A stretch of DNA of 51,497 nucleotides, taken from positions 1-51,497 of the forward strand of contig CAIVCR010000044.1 of the NCBI GenBank assembly GCA_903904515.1, read 5' to 3'. Shown in pieces: positions 24,606 through 32,714 of this stretch. Numbering within the stretch: the first letter of the stretch is position 1; each line of letters opens with the position of its first letter. The notes beneath the pieces are model-generated. The model was not told the origin of the DNA. It worked only from the letters and a program-made list of their open reading frames with translations, and searched no databases. The stretch is from an uncultured Bacteroidia bacterium (lineage in GTDB: Bacteria > Bacteroidota > Bacteroidia > Bacteroidales > Prolixibacteraceae). The position numbers and the translations under genes were made by a program.

Positions 24606-25934
24606 TTAAACAAGCTCCCCACTCAAAGACAAATTAGCAGCGGAGGTAATTTTGACACTGATAATTTTGCCCATCAAAGAATCATCGTGATGATCCAGGC
24701 GAACAATAATCTTTCCTTCGGTAAGTCCGGTTGAAAAACCTGTTTTCCGGTCAGTTCCATTGATCAGCACACGCATGGTTTTACCCAAAAGCGATTCATT
24801 GTATTCATGGGAACAAATCTTTAAAACATCCGAAAGACGTTGCAACCGCTCTTTTTTATCATCCGATGTAACTTCATCTTCCCACCGGAAACTTGCAGCT
24901 CCTGGCCGGGGAGAATACATTGCGATATAAGCCATGTTGAATTTAAACTCCTCATAAGCAGCCACCGTGTTCAAAAATTCAGCCTCCCCTTCGCCAGTAA
25001 ATCCGACAATAATATCAGTAAAAAGGGTAGCCTGCGGGATCAGCTCACGGATGTCGGCAACAATACGGCGATATTTGTCCATAGAATGGCGTCGGTTCAT
25101 CTTGATCAAAACCCGTTCATCCCCGCTCTGCATGGGTAGGTGGATCTGTTTGGCAAGACAATCATAGGCAGCAATGACTTCAATCACTTCGCGGTTCATA
25201 TCCTGCGGATGGGGAGATGTGAAATAGATCCAGAATTCATGTTCCGAACTACTTCCATATTCACCAATATCCCTTAATAACTGAGCAAAAGTGATCTCCT
25301 CACCGTTTTTATCCAGACCATAAGAATTCACATTCTGCCCTAGCAGTGTAATCGATTTATACCCCTGATTAACCAGGTGCCTGATCTCATCAAGTATTTC
25401 AGATGAAGGGCGTGATACTTCCCGCCCACGGGTATAGGGAACTGCACAAAAGGTGCAGAATTTATCGCACCCGTTTTGTATCGGGACAAATGCCTCGTAG
25501 GTCGATTGATACTTCGGCTTAATATGCCACATCGCAGCAATATGCTCATTTTTAGGCATTATTGGCTGTCTTATCTTGAGACCGGCAGGGGTAACTACCC
25601 CGTATTCGCGGATCATATCCGGGAACTGCCCCAACTCGCTCATAGGAAATATCAAATCAAATGTCTTGAGAAATTTCTCCTTATCCGCGGGCAGCAGGCA
25701 TCCTGAAACAAAGGTGATCAGGTTCCGCTTATTTTTCCACCGGTTCCACTGGGCGATTTTATTATACACCTTGTCGATGGGTTTCTGCCGCACCGAACAG
25801 GCCAGAATACCCAGTAAATTGGCATCCTCCTCCTTATCGGTCCTTTCATAACCCATCCCTTCGAGTACGGAACTAACCCGCTCGCTGTCTGCGATGTTCA
25901 TCTGGCAACCCAATGTGATCAAGTGGTACTTCAT
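24606..25934 (-). CDS. MiaB-like tRNA methylthiotransferase (divergent)
   Basis: 442 residues. The UPF0004, radical-SAM and TRAM domains occur in order. Auxiliary cluster cysteines are Cys10 (TLGCQMNIADSER), Cys46 and Cys79 (VSGCLLP); the SAM cluster is GCDKFCTFC, Cys156, Cys160 and Cys163. GCQMN identifies the MiaB branch, which makes ms2i6A at tRNA position 37. The usual NTCSVRExA around the second Cys is replaced by LACSVRQKPID, a variation that I associate with a divergent MiaB group. A standard MiaB may exist elsewhere in the genome. The gene lies between the FNR-like gene (53 nt upstream) and mtaB, in one probable operon. Confidence 0.85.
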   Translation of the reverse strand: MKYHLITLGCQMNIADSERVSSVLEGMGYERTDKEEDANLLGILACSVRQKPIDKVYNKIAQWNRWKNKRNLITFVSGCLLPADKEKFLKTFDLIFPMSELGQFPDMIREYGVVTPAGLKIRQPIMPKNEHIAAMWHIKPKYQSTYEAFVPIQNGCDKFCTFCAVPYTRGREVSRPSSEILDEIRHLVNQGYKSITLLGQNVNSYGLDKNGEEITFAQLLRDIGEYGSSSEHEFWIYFTSPHPQDMNREVIEVIAAYDCLAKQIHLPMQSGDERVLIKMNRRHSMDKYRRIVADIRELIPQATLFTDIIVGFTGEGEAEFLNTVAAYEEFKFNMAYIAMYSPRPGAASFRWEDEVTSDDKKERLQRLSDVLKICSHEYNESLLGKTMRVLINGTDRKTGFSTGLTEGKIIVRLDHHDDSLMGKIISVKITSAANLSLSGELV

Positions 25935-25954
25935 TTAAACTAATATTTTAATTT

Positions 25955-25980
25955 GCCAGCTGCCAGAAACCAGCTGCCAG
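25955..25980. repeat. Short direct repeat of CCAGCTGCCAG
   Basis: Two copies of the 11-mer CCAGCTGCCAG, at 25956-25966 and 25970-25980, lie in the 53-nt gap between the FNR-like gene and the miaB-like gene. The unit contains the palindrome CAGCTG. It resembles small extragenic repeats seen widely in this phylum; no function is evident. Confidence 0.6.
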
Positions 25981-25987
25981 CCGCCAT

Positions 25988-26668
25988 TTAAAAATAGACT
26001 TCGCAATGGATCTGATCGCGATCAAACCCCTTTTCTTTAAGGATTTCAAGCGCATCAAAAATCATATTGCTGTTTCCGCAAAGGTCAAAGTGCGTTTCCG
26101 GAGCGAACTTACAGGTCTTTAAATAACCGGTAAGCCGGCCATAATAATCTCCATCCTTATCCCGACTGGTACACAAAGTATAACGATCGCCGGCATACTC
26201 CTGGCGATCATAAGCTTCCTTTGAATAGCGCACTCCATGAATTATCCGGTAATCTATTTCAGGGTAGGTATGCACGATACTTCGGAACGGAGCAATACCT
26301 GTTCCACTGGCAATAAAAACGAATTTGCCTTTTGCTGCCAATTCAGGTTCCATCCCGAATTTGCCAAATGGACCATGCACTTCGACCATGCTACCCACCT
26401 TGAGTCTCCTCAGTCTGGGTGTAAAATAACCATTTTCAACCTCCTTGATCAGTACTTCAAGATTCTCGTCGTTTTCACCACTGTATATAGAGTATTCCCT
26501 GCTCTGATTTCCGCCGACAATACCCATTGAGATATGCTGCCCCGCCTTAAAAGCAAAGCGTGCTTTAGGCAATTTCAGCGAAAATGTCTCACCTGTCAAA
26601 TGTCTGATCTCCTCAACCTTATAAAAGCTCTCGTCCATTTGGATGTCGGGCTTCATTAAACTCATCAT
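25988..26668 (-). CDS. Ferredoxin/flavodoxin-NADP reductase-like flavoprotein 1
   Basis: 226 residues; ATG at 26668 with a second ATG directly after it. The FAD-binding beta-barrel carries the RxYS motif in REYSIYSGEND, and the NAD(P) domain has FIASGTGIAPFRSIV, HGVRYSKEAYDRQ and CTSRDKDGDYYG, where the Arg residues usually contact the 2'-phosphate of NADP. The C-terminus ends in CEVYF, a typical FNR-type end. Such enzymes exchange electrons between NADPH and ferredoxin or flavodoxin. It is the first gene of a minus-strand run that continues with two radical-SAM tRNA enzymes, which require low-potential electrons. A paralogue of equal length is divergent to it. Confidence 0.88.
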   Translation of the reverse strand: MMSLMKPDIQMDESFYKVEEIRHLTGETFSLKLPKARFAFKAGQHISMGIVGGNQSREYSIYSGENDENLEVLIKEVENGYFTPRLRRLKVGSMVEVHGPFGKFGMEPELAAKGKFVFIASGTGIAPFRSIVHTYPEIDYRIIHGVRYSKEAYDRQEYAGDRYTLCTSRDKDGDYYGRLTGYLKTCKFAPETHFDLCGNSNMIFDALEILKEKGFDRDQIHCEVYF

Positions 26669-26687
26669 CTTCTCTAATTTTGGACTG

Positions 26688-26695
26688 CAAAATTA
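26688..26695 (-). promoter_or_regulatory. Candidate -7 element for FNR1-miaB-mtaB
   Basis: On the minus strand TAATTTTG fits TAnnTTTG and ends about 20 nt before the ATG. A TTG lies about 22 nt upstream, close to the expected -33 spacing. This supports transcription starting at the FNR gene. Confidence 0.5.
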
Positions 26696-26944
26696 ATCAT
26701 TTATTTCTATTTAAGACCAATTCGTCTTCTACTGAAACAAACTCCGGGCCAGAGAATAACAGAGCTACCAATACTAATAAATAATTAGTTATAAATTCAG
26801 TAAAATCTTCCAGATTATTCAGGTATGATCGAAACAATTCTCTTTTTGTAAAGATATTTCAAATACATTTGAAAATGTTTTGCGATTTTCCAAATTATAG
26901 CCATTTCTCCCTTAATTAAAATGGGAAGATCCTTCAATTTTTTT

Positions 26945-26952
26945 TATATTTG
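26945..26952 (+). promoter_or_regulatory. Candidate -7 element for FNR2-rlmN
   Basis: TATATTTG fits TAnnTTTG and lies 17 nt before the ATG, giving a very short leader. No clear -33 TTG is visible. Confidence 0.5.
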
Positions 26953-26969
26953 ATGATAAATCTAACACC

Positions 26970-27650
26970 ATGGCTAAAGCTGCAGAGTATTCCCGAACTG
27001 AGATCCCCCTTTTCACTGTAAAAGTGATTGAAAATATTGAGATATCACCGGGAGTTTTTTTGATCTCCTGGAGGTCACAGCTTCACTTTATTCCTGGTCA
27101 GGTGGTCAAAATTGCTGTCGATCGCCTGCAACCACCAAGGATATACAGCGTTTGCAGCGGAAACTCGGGTGACATCATGAGCGTTCTGTTCAATATTAAG
27201 GAAGAGGGGTACCTTACTCCGCGGCTGGCCAGGTTTATTCCAGGCGATCAGCTAATGGTTTCAGCCCCTTACGGAAGTTTTCATGGCGACCATAGTCCGG
27301 CGTTCTGGATTGCTACAGGTACCGGTATCTCCCCATTTTACAGCATGTTCCAGTCCGGAATGTCTCACAATAAAGTGTTGATTCATGGGGCTAGCTACCT
27401 CAACCAGTTCTATTTTGAAGATGAGCTCGATTGGGCTTTAGGGAGCAACTATATCCGCTGTTGTTCGCGTGAAAAAGATGACCGGGTTTTCCACGGCAGG
27501 GTAACAGACTATCTTTTGGAAACAAATAACTTTCCCAAAGATTATAAATACTACCTTTGCGGCAAGTCAATGATGGTGGTTGATGTTCGTGATCTTTTGA
27601 TATCCAAGGGAATACCCTATGAAAATATTTTTGCCGAGATCTATTTTTAG
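26970..27650 (+). CDS. Ferredoxin/flavodoxin-NADP reductase-like flavoprotein 2
   Basis: 226 residues, paralogous to the divergent neighbour over its whole length: RIYSVCSG for the FAD motif, GYLTPRLARFIPGD, WIATGTGISPFYSM, CCSREKDDRVFHGRVTDYL and the end AEIYF. The HGVRYS segment of the first paralogue becomes HGASYL here, removing one Arg that may contact NADP, so cofactor preference or partner may differ. It precedes rlmN by 49 nt on the same strand. A role as electron donor to RlmN or to a ferredoxin pool is an inference from position. Confidence 0.85.
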   Translation: MAKAAEYSRTEIPLFTVKVIENIEISPGVFLISWRSQLHFIPGQVVKIAVDRLQPPRIYSVCSGNSGDIMSVLFNIKEEGYLTPRLARFIPGDQLMVSAPYGSFHGDHSPAFWIATGTGISPFYSMFQSGMSHNKVLIHGASYLNQFYFEDELDWALGSNYIRCCSREKDDRVFHGRVTDYLLETNNFPKDYKYYLCGKSMMVVDVRDLLISKGIPYENIFAEIYF

Positions 27651-27699
27651 GGAACCACACACAATACCAGGCAATGACTAATTTAAAAATTGTGTGGAG

Positions 27700-28716
27700 A
27701 TGAAGGATCAACTTTTTGGCAAGAATTTAATTGAACTACAGGAGCTAAGCCTGGCCCTTGGATTGCCTAAATTTACAGGTAAACAGCTGGCTGACTGGCT
27801 TTACAAAAAGGAGATCAGCTCCATTGATGAGATGAGTAATCTCTCCAAAAATGCGAGAGACCTCCTGAATGAGAAGTACGAATTCGGGCTATCCGCCCCC
27901 TCCAAAGTGCAGGTAAGCATAGACGGAACTAAAAAATACCTCTTCCCCACTTCCCATAATAAGTTCATCGAAACGGCAATGATTCCTGATGATGACCGTA
28001 AGACCGTTTGCGTTTCGACCCAGGTTGGTTGCAAAATGGGGTGCCTCTTCTGCATGACAGGGAAGCAGGGATTTCAGGGGCAGCTAACTGCCGGCGAGAT
28101 TGTAAACCAGATCCGCAGCATCGAAGAGTATGGCGAAGTCTCAAATATTGTCTACATGGGGATGGGCGAACCCTTCGACAACCTTGATGCTGTTTTAAAA
28201 AGTCTTGAAATTCTTACTTCTGAATGGGGCTTTGCAATGTCCCCGCGACGTATCACAGTCTCTTCTATTGGGATTATTCCAGCCATGATCCGCTTTCTCA
28301 ACGAGAGTGAAGCTCATTTGGCCATTAGTCTTCATACGCCATTTGACGAAGAGCGCCGGAAGCTCATGCCTGTTCAAATCGCCTATCCAATTGCAGAGGT
28401 TGTCAATGAGATCAAAGGGTGGGATTTTGGCCGTCAGCGACGCGTCTCATTCGAATATATCCTGTTCAAAGGACTGAATGACAGCGCCTACCATGTTCGG
28501 GAACTAACAAAACTTTTAGCCGGAATAAGGTGCCGGATTAACCTGATCCGCTTCCATCCTGTTCCGGGAACACCACTCGAAAGTCCTGATGAGGAAACGA
28601 TTACAAGCTTCAGGGATCAGCTGACAGCTAAGGATATTACTACAACAATTCGGGCTTCAAGGGGTCAGGATATCTACGCGGCGTGCGGGTTATTGTCGAC
28701 TAAAAGTTTGGTTTGA
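27700..28716 (+). CDS. rlmN: Dual-specificity RNA methyltransferase RlmN
   Basis: 338 residues from the ATG at 27700; a GTG at 27694 would add two residues. RlmN methylates C2 of A2503 in 23S rRNA and of A37 in some tRNAs by radical SAM chemistry. The cluster motif is CKMGCLFCMTG within VSTQVGCKMGC, followed by NIVYMGMGEPFDN and MSPRRITVSSIG. The C-terminal RASRGQDIYAACGLL has the conserved Cys that forms the methyl-protein intermediate system with a second Cys. Full length and normal. Confidence 0.96.
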   Translation: MKDQLFGKNLIELQELSLALGLPKFTGKQLADWLYKKEISSIDEMSNLSKNARDLLNEKYEFGLSAPSKVQVSIDGTKKYLFPTSHNKFIETAMIPDDDRKTVCVSTQVGCKMGCLFCMTGKQGFQGQLTAGEIVNQIRSIEEYGEVSNIVYMGMGEPFDNLDAVLKSLEILTSEWGFAMSPRRITVSSIGIIPAMIRFLNESEAHLAISLHTPFDEERRKLMPVQIAYPIAEVVNEIKGWDFGRQRRVSFEYILFKGLNDSAYHVRELTKLLAGIRCRINLIRFHPVPGTPLESPDEETITSFRDQLTAKDITTTIRASRGQDIYAACGLLSTKSLV

Positions 28717-28773
28717 TCATAGATTTTCGCAAACCGAATAAGAATTGGAATATCCTTTTAGAAAATGTGCAGC

Positions 28774-29076
28774 TTATATTTTTAAATTTAAATCATCAGG
28801 ATTTTGCCTGTTATCCCATATTGTAATTACCTCAATAGTTGCAGGCTTAATTTTATAGAAGATACTAAAATCACCTTCAATTAGATTTCTTACATTCCGA
28901 ATATCGGTATTAAGTCCAATTTCAGGATTTTTAACCAATAATCTCAATGATCTACGAAGGGTCATACTCAATTTTCTACTGTACGTTTTTGTACCATTTC
29001 GATTATAGTAAAATTCCAATATCTCTAATAAATCAAGTTTTGATCTGGGGGACCAAATTACCTTTGTCTTAGCCAT
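28774..29076 (-). CDS. ParE/RelE-family toxin
   Basis: 100 residues. The ParE/RelE fold is suggested by IWSPRSKLDLLEILEFYYNR, LRLLVKNPEIGLNTDIRNVR and the C-terminal FSIFYKIKPATIEVITIWDN, ending in a short basic tail. Such toxins target gyrase (ParE) or mRNA on the ribosome (RelE); sequence here does not decide. It overlaps the upstream antitoxin gene by 19 nt, the usual antitoxin-first order. It is convergent with rlmN. Confidence 0.85.
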   Translation of the reverse strand: MAKTKVIWSPRSKLDLLEILEFYYNRNGTKTYSRKLSMTLRRSLRLLVKNPEIGLNTDIRNVRNLIEGDFSIFYKIKPATIEVITIWDNRQNPDDLNLKI

Positions 29077-29294
29077 GTATCAATCTCCATTTCAACTTGT
29101 TCATTAGTGAAGCATTCTCCTTTCGCTATTTGCTCAAGGCCTTCCTTAATTCTCAGTTTTTGTTCCGGAGTTGTCATGTAGATAGTTGATTCCGTCGTCG
29201 CTTCAATAAAAGTCTTAATTGAAGTTAGAAATGATTCATCATTAATCTCTCCAATCTGATGGATTAAACTATTTTTCAATTCTAGAGTTGTCAT
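29058..29294 (-). CDS. Antitoxin of the ParE/RelE-type pair
   Basis: 78 residues from the ATG at 29294; a TTG at 29300 is in frame. The small acidic protein has a helical centre (LTSIKTFIEATTE) and ends in VEMEIDTWLRQR, matching short antitoxins found beside Bacteroidetes ParE-like toxins. No classical ribbon-helix-helix or HTH motif is obvious, so the DNA-binding mode is unclear. Overlap with the toxin frame and the size are the main evidence. Confidence 0.78.
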   Translation of the reverse strand: MTTLELKNSLIHQIGEINDESFLTSIKTFIEATTESTIYMTTPEQKLRIKEGLEQIAKGECFTNEQVEMEIDTWLRQR

Positions 29295-29309
29295 AATCAA
29301 ATTCTTTAA

Positions 29310-29324
29310 TACGAAATTACGAAA
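29310..29324 (-). promoter_or_regulatory. Candidate operator of the toxin-antitoxin pair
   Basis: Two direct copies of TACGAAA (plus strand), at 29310-29316 and 29318-29324, lie 16-30 nt upstream of the antitoxin ATG. On the minus strand a TAATTTCG stretch close to the -7 consensus overlaps them. Autoregulation by antitoxin binding is plausible. Confidence 0.35.
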
Positions 29325-29409
29325 CTTTTAATGAATCTATCCCGCTATAAACTGTTTTTAGATATTGACTAAAGACTTATACTTACCTTATTTCGTTAGA
29401 AAATTAAAC

Positions 29410-31044
29410 TTACCGCTTCCCAATACTCCGATTTTTAAAACTCGAAATATCGATCAATCCCTGGGTGTCGTCATCGAAACTGATAGCAATACTGTCGCCG
29501 GCAAAGGTAACAGGCAGCTCGTTTGAGATCTGGGATGAACCAATGAAAATATTTGGTCTCCCCTCAACCGTAAAATAGTAAAAGCTGTTTCCGTTTTTGA
29601 TGTCCGAATTGATACGCTGCACCACCGAATTCAAAATAAGTTTCTTAGTCGAACCTTTAGGATTAATTTTATTCCCGGCCATGTTAAACGCATTCTTGTA
29701 AGCCATTAAGGTCTCGGTAAGGGTGTTGCCAACCCCAACAATGGTATAGTCTTCAATAGCCACCATCGCAAACATCTTCACCAAACCTCCATCATCTTTA
29801 AGGGTCATTACATAGGTAGGAATATTATTAATATTGTAAGGCACAGGTTGAGATGCGTAAAACCGCTTCTCCTGAACTTTTCCGCGTGCCGACTTTTGAG
29901 CTGCAGCTTCTGTGGCGCCACTCTGCTTGTACCACACCGTTTTTTTTGTGCGGGTATCAACCAGGACGAATCCTACGGTGGCTTCATCTGCCCCGACCGA
30001 AGTAAGACCGGTGTACCAGTACGATCTGTTATCTTCGCCATAGACCAGCGTGACTCCCTGGGTGATCTGCAATTTATTCTCGTTCGAAAAATTCCAGTAT
30101 CCCTTCACAAAATTTCCCCAGTCGTTGAGTTGGTTTTCAACAAAATTATCGGGTTGAATCCGATCTACCCAGGCCGGTGTATTTTCGATCCCATATTCTT
30201 CACATTTCCCGGTTTCTGTATTTACAAGAACAACACCTGTGGCATTCTCACCGAAAAAACCGATTGTCTTTTTATATTTGGTCACTACCCAGTATGGAAC
30301 ACCATCATCATCGATTTCAAAACTATAATCGGTAAGACCAACATTATAAAATCCATTCATGTAGAGGTGACGCTCCAGAAAATCATTAAAAAATCCTTCC
30401 GGTTGATATTTGATTCTTATTTTCTTACCCCCAACTTCCTGAACAAGTTTAACATCCCGTTCATTCGAAGCATTGACCATCACATAACCGTTTGTCCCCA
30501 ATTCGTTCTGGTTCCACATAAAAAAACCCGAATGCAAAAGAGGAGCCACCCAATACAGGTCGTTTTTTACCTTTTGAATATTGAATTGTCCAAGTCGTAC
30601 CTGGCTTCCCAATGCAGGCTGTGCCCCAAGAACCTTATCTCCAAGAATATTGGCCAGCGACTGGTCCACGACCCGCACCTTTTCCATGGAGATAGGGGCC
30701 ATATGGGTTGACAAATTCTCCCCAATCTCAACTTTGCCGATAAGATTCCGGTATTCCGAAGTATGCAGCAGTGGCCACGAGGTGACCATCGGGACCAAAG
30801 TAGCATACAGAAAAAGTATGACTAAAATACCTGCTGTGATTTTACCCCTTGGTTTCAACTGAAAAGTCTGAACACCGGCATTATATTGCGGAATAACCTG
30901 CAAATTTATAACGATCCAGATCATCGTTAATGCTGCCAGCCCGACGGGTAATCCCCAGAAACCATAAGCAATTACCGGCATACCAACATAGAGCATCACC
31001 ATTGCGGCGAATACGATTAAAATCAGAGTTAAAACTTTTTTCAT
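29410..31044 (-). CDS. Unrecognised membrane protein with large soluble domain
   Basis: 544 residues. I do not recognise the family with confidence. Three hydrophobic segments lie near the N-terminus (about 4-24, 27-50 and 70-90); the remaining 450 residues look soluble and beta-rich. Two similar-looking stretches, ATGVVLVNTETGKCEEYGIE (about 265-285) and ATVGFVLVDTRTKKTVWYKQ (about 370-390), suggest internal repeats in which a strand-turn pattern follows a conserved Thr-Gly or Thr-Lys turn, reminiscent of PepSY-like units. The gene has no co-directional partner nearby and is separated from susD by a terminator. Fold comparison would be needed for any function. Confidence 0.8.
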   Translation of the reverse strand: MKKVLTLILIVFAAMVMLYVGMPVIAYGFWGLPVGLAALTMIWIVINLQVIPQYNAGVQTFQLKPRGKITAGILVILFLYATLVPMVTSWPLLHTSEYRNLIGKVEIGENLSTHMAPISMEKVRVVDQSLANILGDKVLGAQPALGSQVRLGQFNIQKVKNDLYWVAPLLHSGFFMWNQNELGTNGYVMVNASNERDVKLVQEVGGKKIRIKYQPEGFFNDFLERHLYMNGFYNVGLTDYSFEIDDDGVPYWVVTKYKKTIGFFGENATGVVLVNTETGKCEEYGIENTPAWVDRIQPDNFVENQLNDWGNFVKGYWNFSNENKLQITQGVTLVYGEDNRSYWYTGLTSVGADEATVGFVLVDTRTKKTVWYKQSGATEAAAQKSARGKVQEKRFYASQPVPYNINNIPTYVMTLKDDGGLVKMFAMVAIEDYTIVGVGNTLTETLMAYKNAFNMAGNKINPKGSTKKLILNSVVQRINSDIKNGNSFYYFTVEGRPNIFIGSSQISNELPVTFAGDSIAISFDDDTQGLIDISSFKNRSIGKR

Positions 31045-31134
31045 CTTAGAAGATTAATTTCCATTGTTAAGGAGAATAAAAGTAATCAAATAAAGGGATT
31101 GCCCATCGCCGATTGTCAACTTTCACGTTGATGC

Positions 31135-31170
31135 AAAAAAAGCAGGCCTCTCAACGAGTGAGAAGCCTGC
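31135..31170 (-). terminator. Rho-independent terminator of the susCD operon
   Basis: On the minus strand a 12-bp stem (GCAGGCTTCTCA with TGAGAGGCCTGC, one G-U pair) with a short loop is followed by a run of seven T. It lies 29 nt after the susD stop codon, at the expected place for operon termination. Confidence 0.85.
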
Positions 31171-31198
31171 CGCAAATTGATTAAAAAAAATTATTTAA

Positions 31199-32692
31199 TT
31201 AATACCCAGGATTCTGACCCATAACACTGGCATTAACATATCGGTCAATTTCACCCTGTGGTACGGCAAATAATGAACGAAAAGCTTGCACGTTTTTTGA
31301 ATATCTACCGTTTCCTTCGTCTGACTCGTTAAGAAAATTTGTCATAACCGGTACAAAATCACCCCAACGGACCAAATCGAACCAGCGTAAACCTTCAAAC
31401 ATAAATTCGGATCTGCGTTCTTTTTTGATAACGGTGAGGAGAGATGCAGCAGATGCAGACTGAACAAGAGTAAGGGAAGGCAATTTAGCACGATTTCTTA
31501 CCGCATCAATATAGCCAACAGCCTTAGCGGATGGTCCTTCGGTAGCATTAATAGCTTCGGCAGACATCAACAGGACATCCGAATATCGAATGATTGGCAG
31601 GTTGTTAGCCCAATCGGTACCTGATTGCGGCTGGTATGAATGGCGACTGAATTTCGTACACCAGGTATAACCTGCAGCACCGGTTCCTTTAATTTGATTT
31701 GATGTAGCAATAGTCTGTCGGTAGTCGCCAGCTTCATAGGCACTTACCATATCTGTTGAAACTTGCAATGCTGCACTTGATCCGCGCAAAGCATATCCTT
31801 CAGTTCCGCTATACCCTTCCGGCATACCCATTTCACTGAAGGTCTGACCTTCACCAGACAAACCTCCGATATATTGAACTTCCCACACACGGTCCTTTGC
31901 CACATTATTATCAAAAGCATCTGTGAAACAATCCTCATAATTTGCAGCCAATGTGTAAATGCCGGAATTTATAACCTCCTCAAGATATGATTTCGCATTA
32001 GCTGGTTGATTCATAAACATATACAGTTTTCCTAAAGCGCCATCAGCCGCATACTTTGTTATCCTGCCAGCATCAGCACTACCCCACTTTGCAGGGAGAA
32101 TACTAATTGCTGCCTTATAATCACTAATAGCCTGAGCAAATGTTTCCTCCTGTGAGGAACGCTTTATGGAATAGGTTTCGGCGGCTGTATATTCAGCGTC
32201 AACGATCAAAGGTACTCCTCCAAAAAATTTCCCCAGATTATCATAAGCCCAGGCACGCATTGCATAAGCTTCGCCTTTGATATAATCCCTGGTAGTGACA
32301 TCATCAAATTGTACTTTATCGATACGAATTAAAATACTATTGCAGCGCGTGATAATCACAAACAAACTTTGCCAGACATTGGTCGTACAAAGGCCGATTG
32401 AAGTGTCCGTAAACGTATCAGCTCCATCAGAGTAAGTATTTGTATTGACAGCATTGGAATCATCGCTGCGTGCTATAAGAAAATGGAGCATGCCTGATTG
32501 TCCATCATAAAGATCCTGCTGTTTGGCATAAACTGCAGAAATAGCCAATTTAAAGTCTGACTGAGAGGTATAGAACGTCTTTGTCGTATAAAGTGATTCC
32601 GGATTCGGGTTAAGGTAATCTTTGCAACCCGAGAGTAACAAAACCGAAATACATAGTGTAAAAAACAATATTGTTTTTGATATAGTCTTCAT
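31199..32692 (-). CDS. SusD-like glycan-binding lipoprotein
   Basis: 497 residues. A lipoprotein signal peptide (FTLCISVLLLSGCKDYL) exports it to the outer membrane surface. The RagB/SusD fold is indicated by FYTSQSDFKLAISAVYAKQQ near the N-terminus, AYAMRAWAYDNLGKFFGGVP (helical TPR-like part) and the C-terminal RRSEFMFEGLRWFDLVRWGD. SusD-like proteins bind glycan and sit as a lid on the paired SusC channel. The partner lies 22 nt upstream on the same strand. The substrate cannot be read from sequence. Confidence 0.95.
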   Translation of the reverse strand: MKTISKTILFFTLCISVLLLSGCKDYLNPNPESLYTTKTFYTSQSDFKLAISAVYAKQQDLYDGQSGMLHFLIARSDDSNAVNTNTYSDGADTFTDTSIGLCTTNVWQSLFVIITRCNSILIRIDKVQFDDVTTRDYIKGEAYAMRAWAYDNLGKFFGGVPLIVDAEYTAAETYSIKRSSQEETFAQAISDYKAAISILPAKWGSADAGRITKYAADGALGKLYMFMNQPANAKSYLEEVINSGIYTLAANYEDCFTDAFDNNVAKDRVWEVQYIGGLSGEGQTFSEMGMPEGYSGTEGYALRGSSAALQVSTDMVSAYEAGDYRQTIATSNQIKGTGAAGYTWCTKFSRHSYQPQSGTDWANNLPIIRYSDVLLMSAEAINATEGPSAKAVGYIDAVRNRAKLPSLTLVQSASAASLLTVIKKERRSEFMFEGLRWFDLVRWGDFVPVMTNFLNESDEGNGRYSKNVQAFRSLFAVPQGEIDRYVNASVMGQNPGY

Positions 32693-32714
32693 TTTGAATA
32701 ATATTAACGGTTAG

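Larger units (their letters stand above)
26669..26969. other. Intergenic region between divergent FNR paralogues
   Basis: 301 bp, strongly AT-rich, without a reading frame of note. It contains one candidate -7 element for each side (26688-26695 minus, 26945-26952 plus). The middle, about 26740-26930, shows no clear repeat or operator. Confidence 0.7.

Noticed and set aside
28774..29324. Toxin-antitoxin pair as sign of a mobile island
   Set aside because: No integrase, attachment site, tRNA or direct repeats at its borders; neighbours look chromosomal.
29848..30711. 287-codon plus-strand frame opposite the unrecognised membrane protein
   Set aside because: Composition and lack of motifs fit an antisense shadow; the minus-strand frame has coherent membrane segments and repeats.
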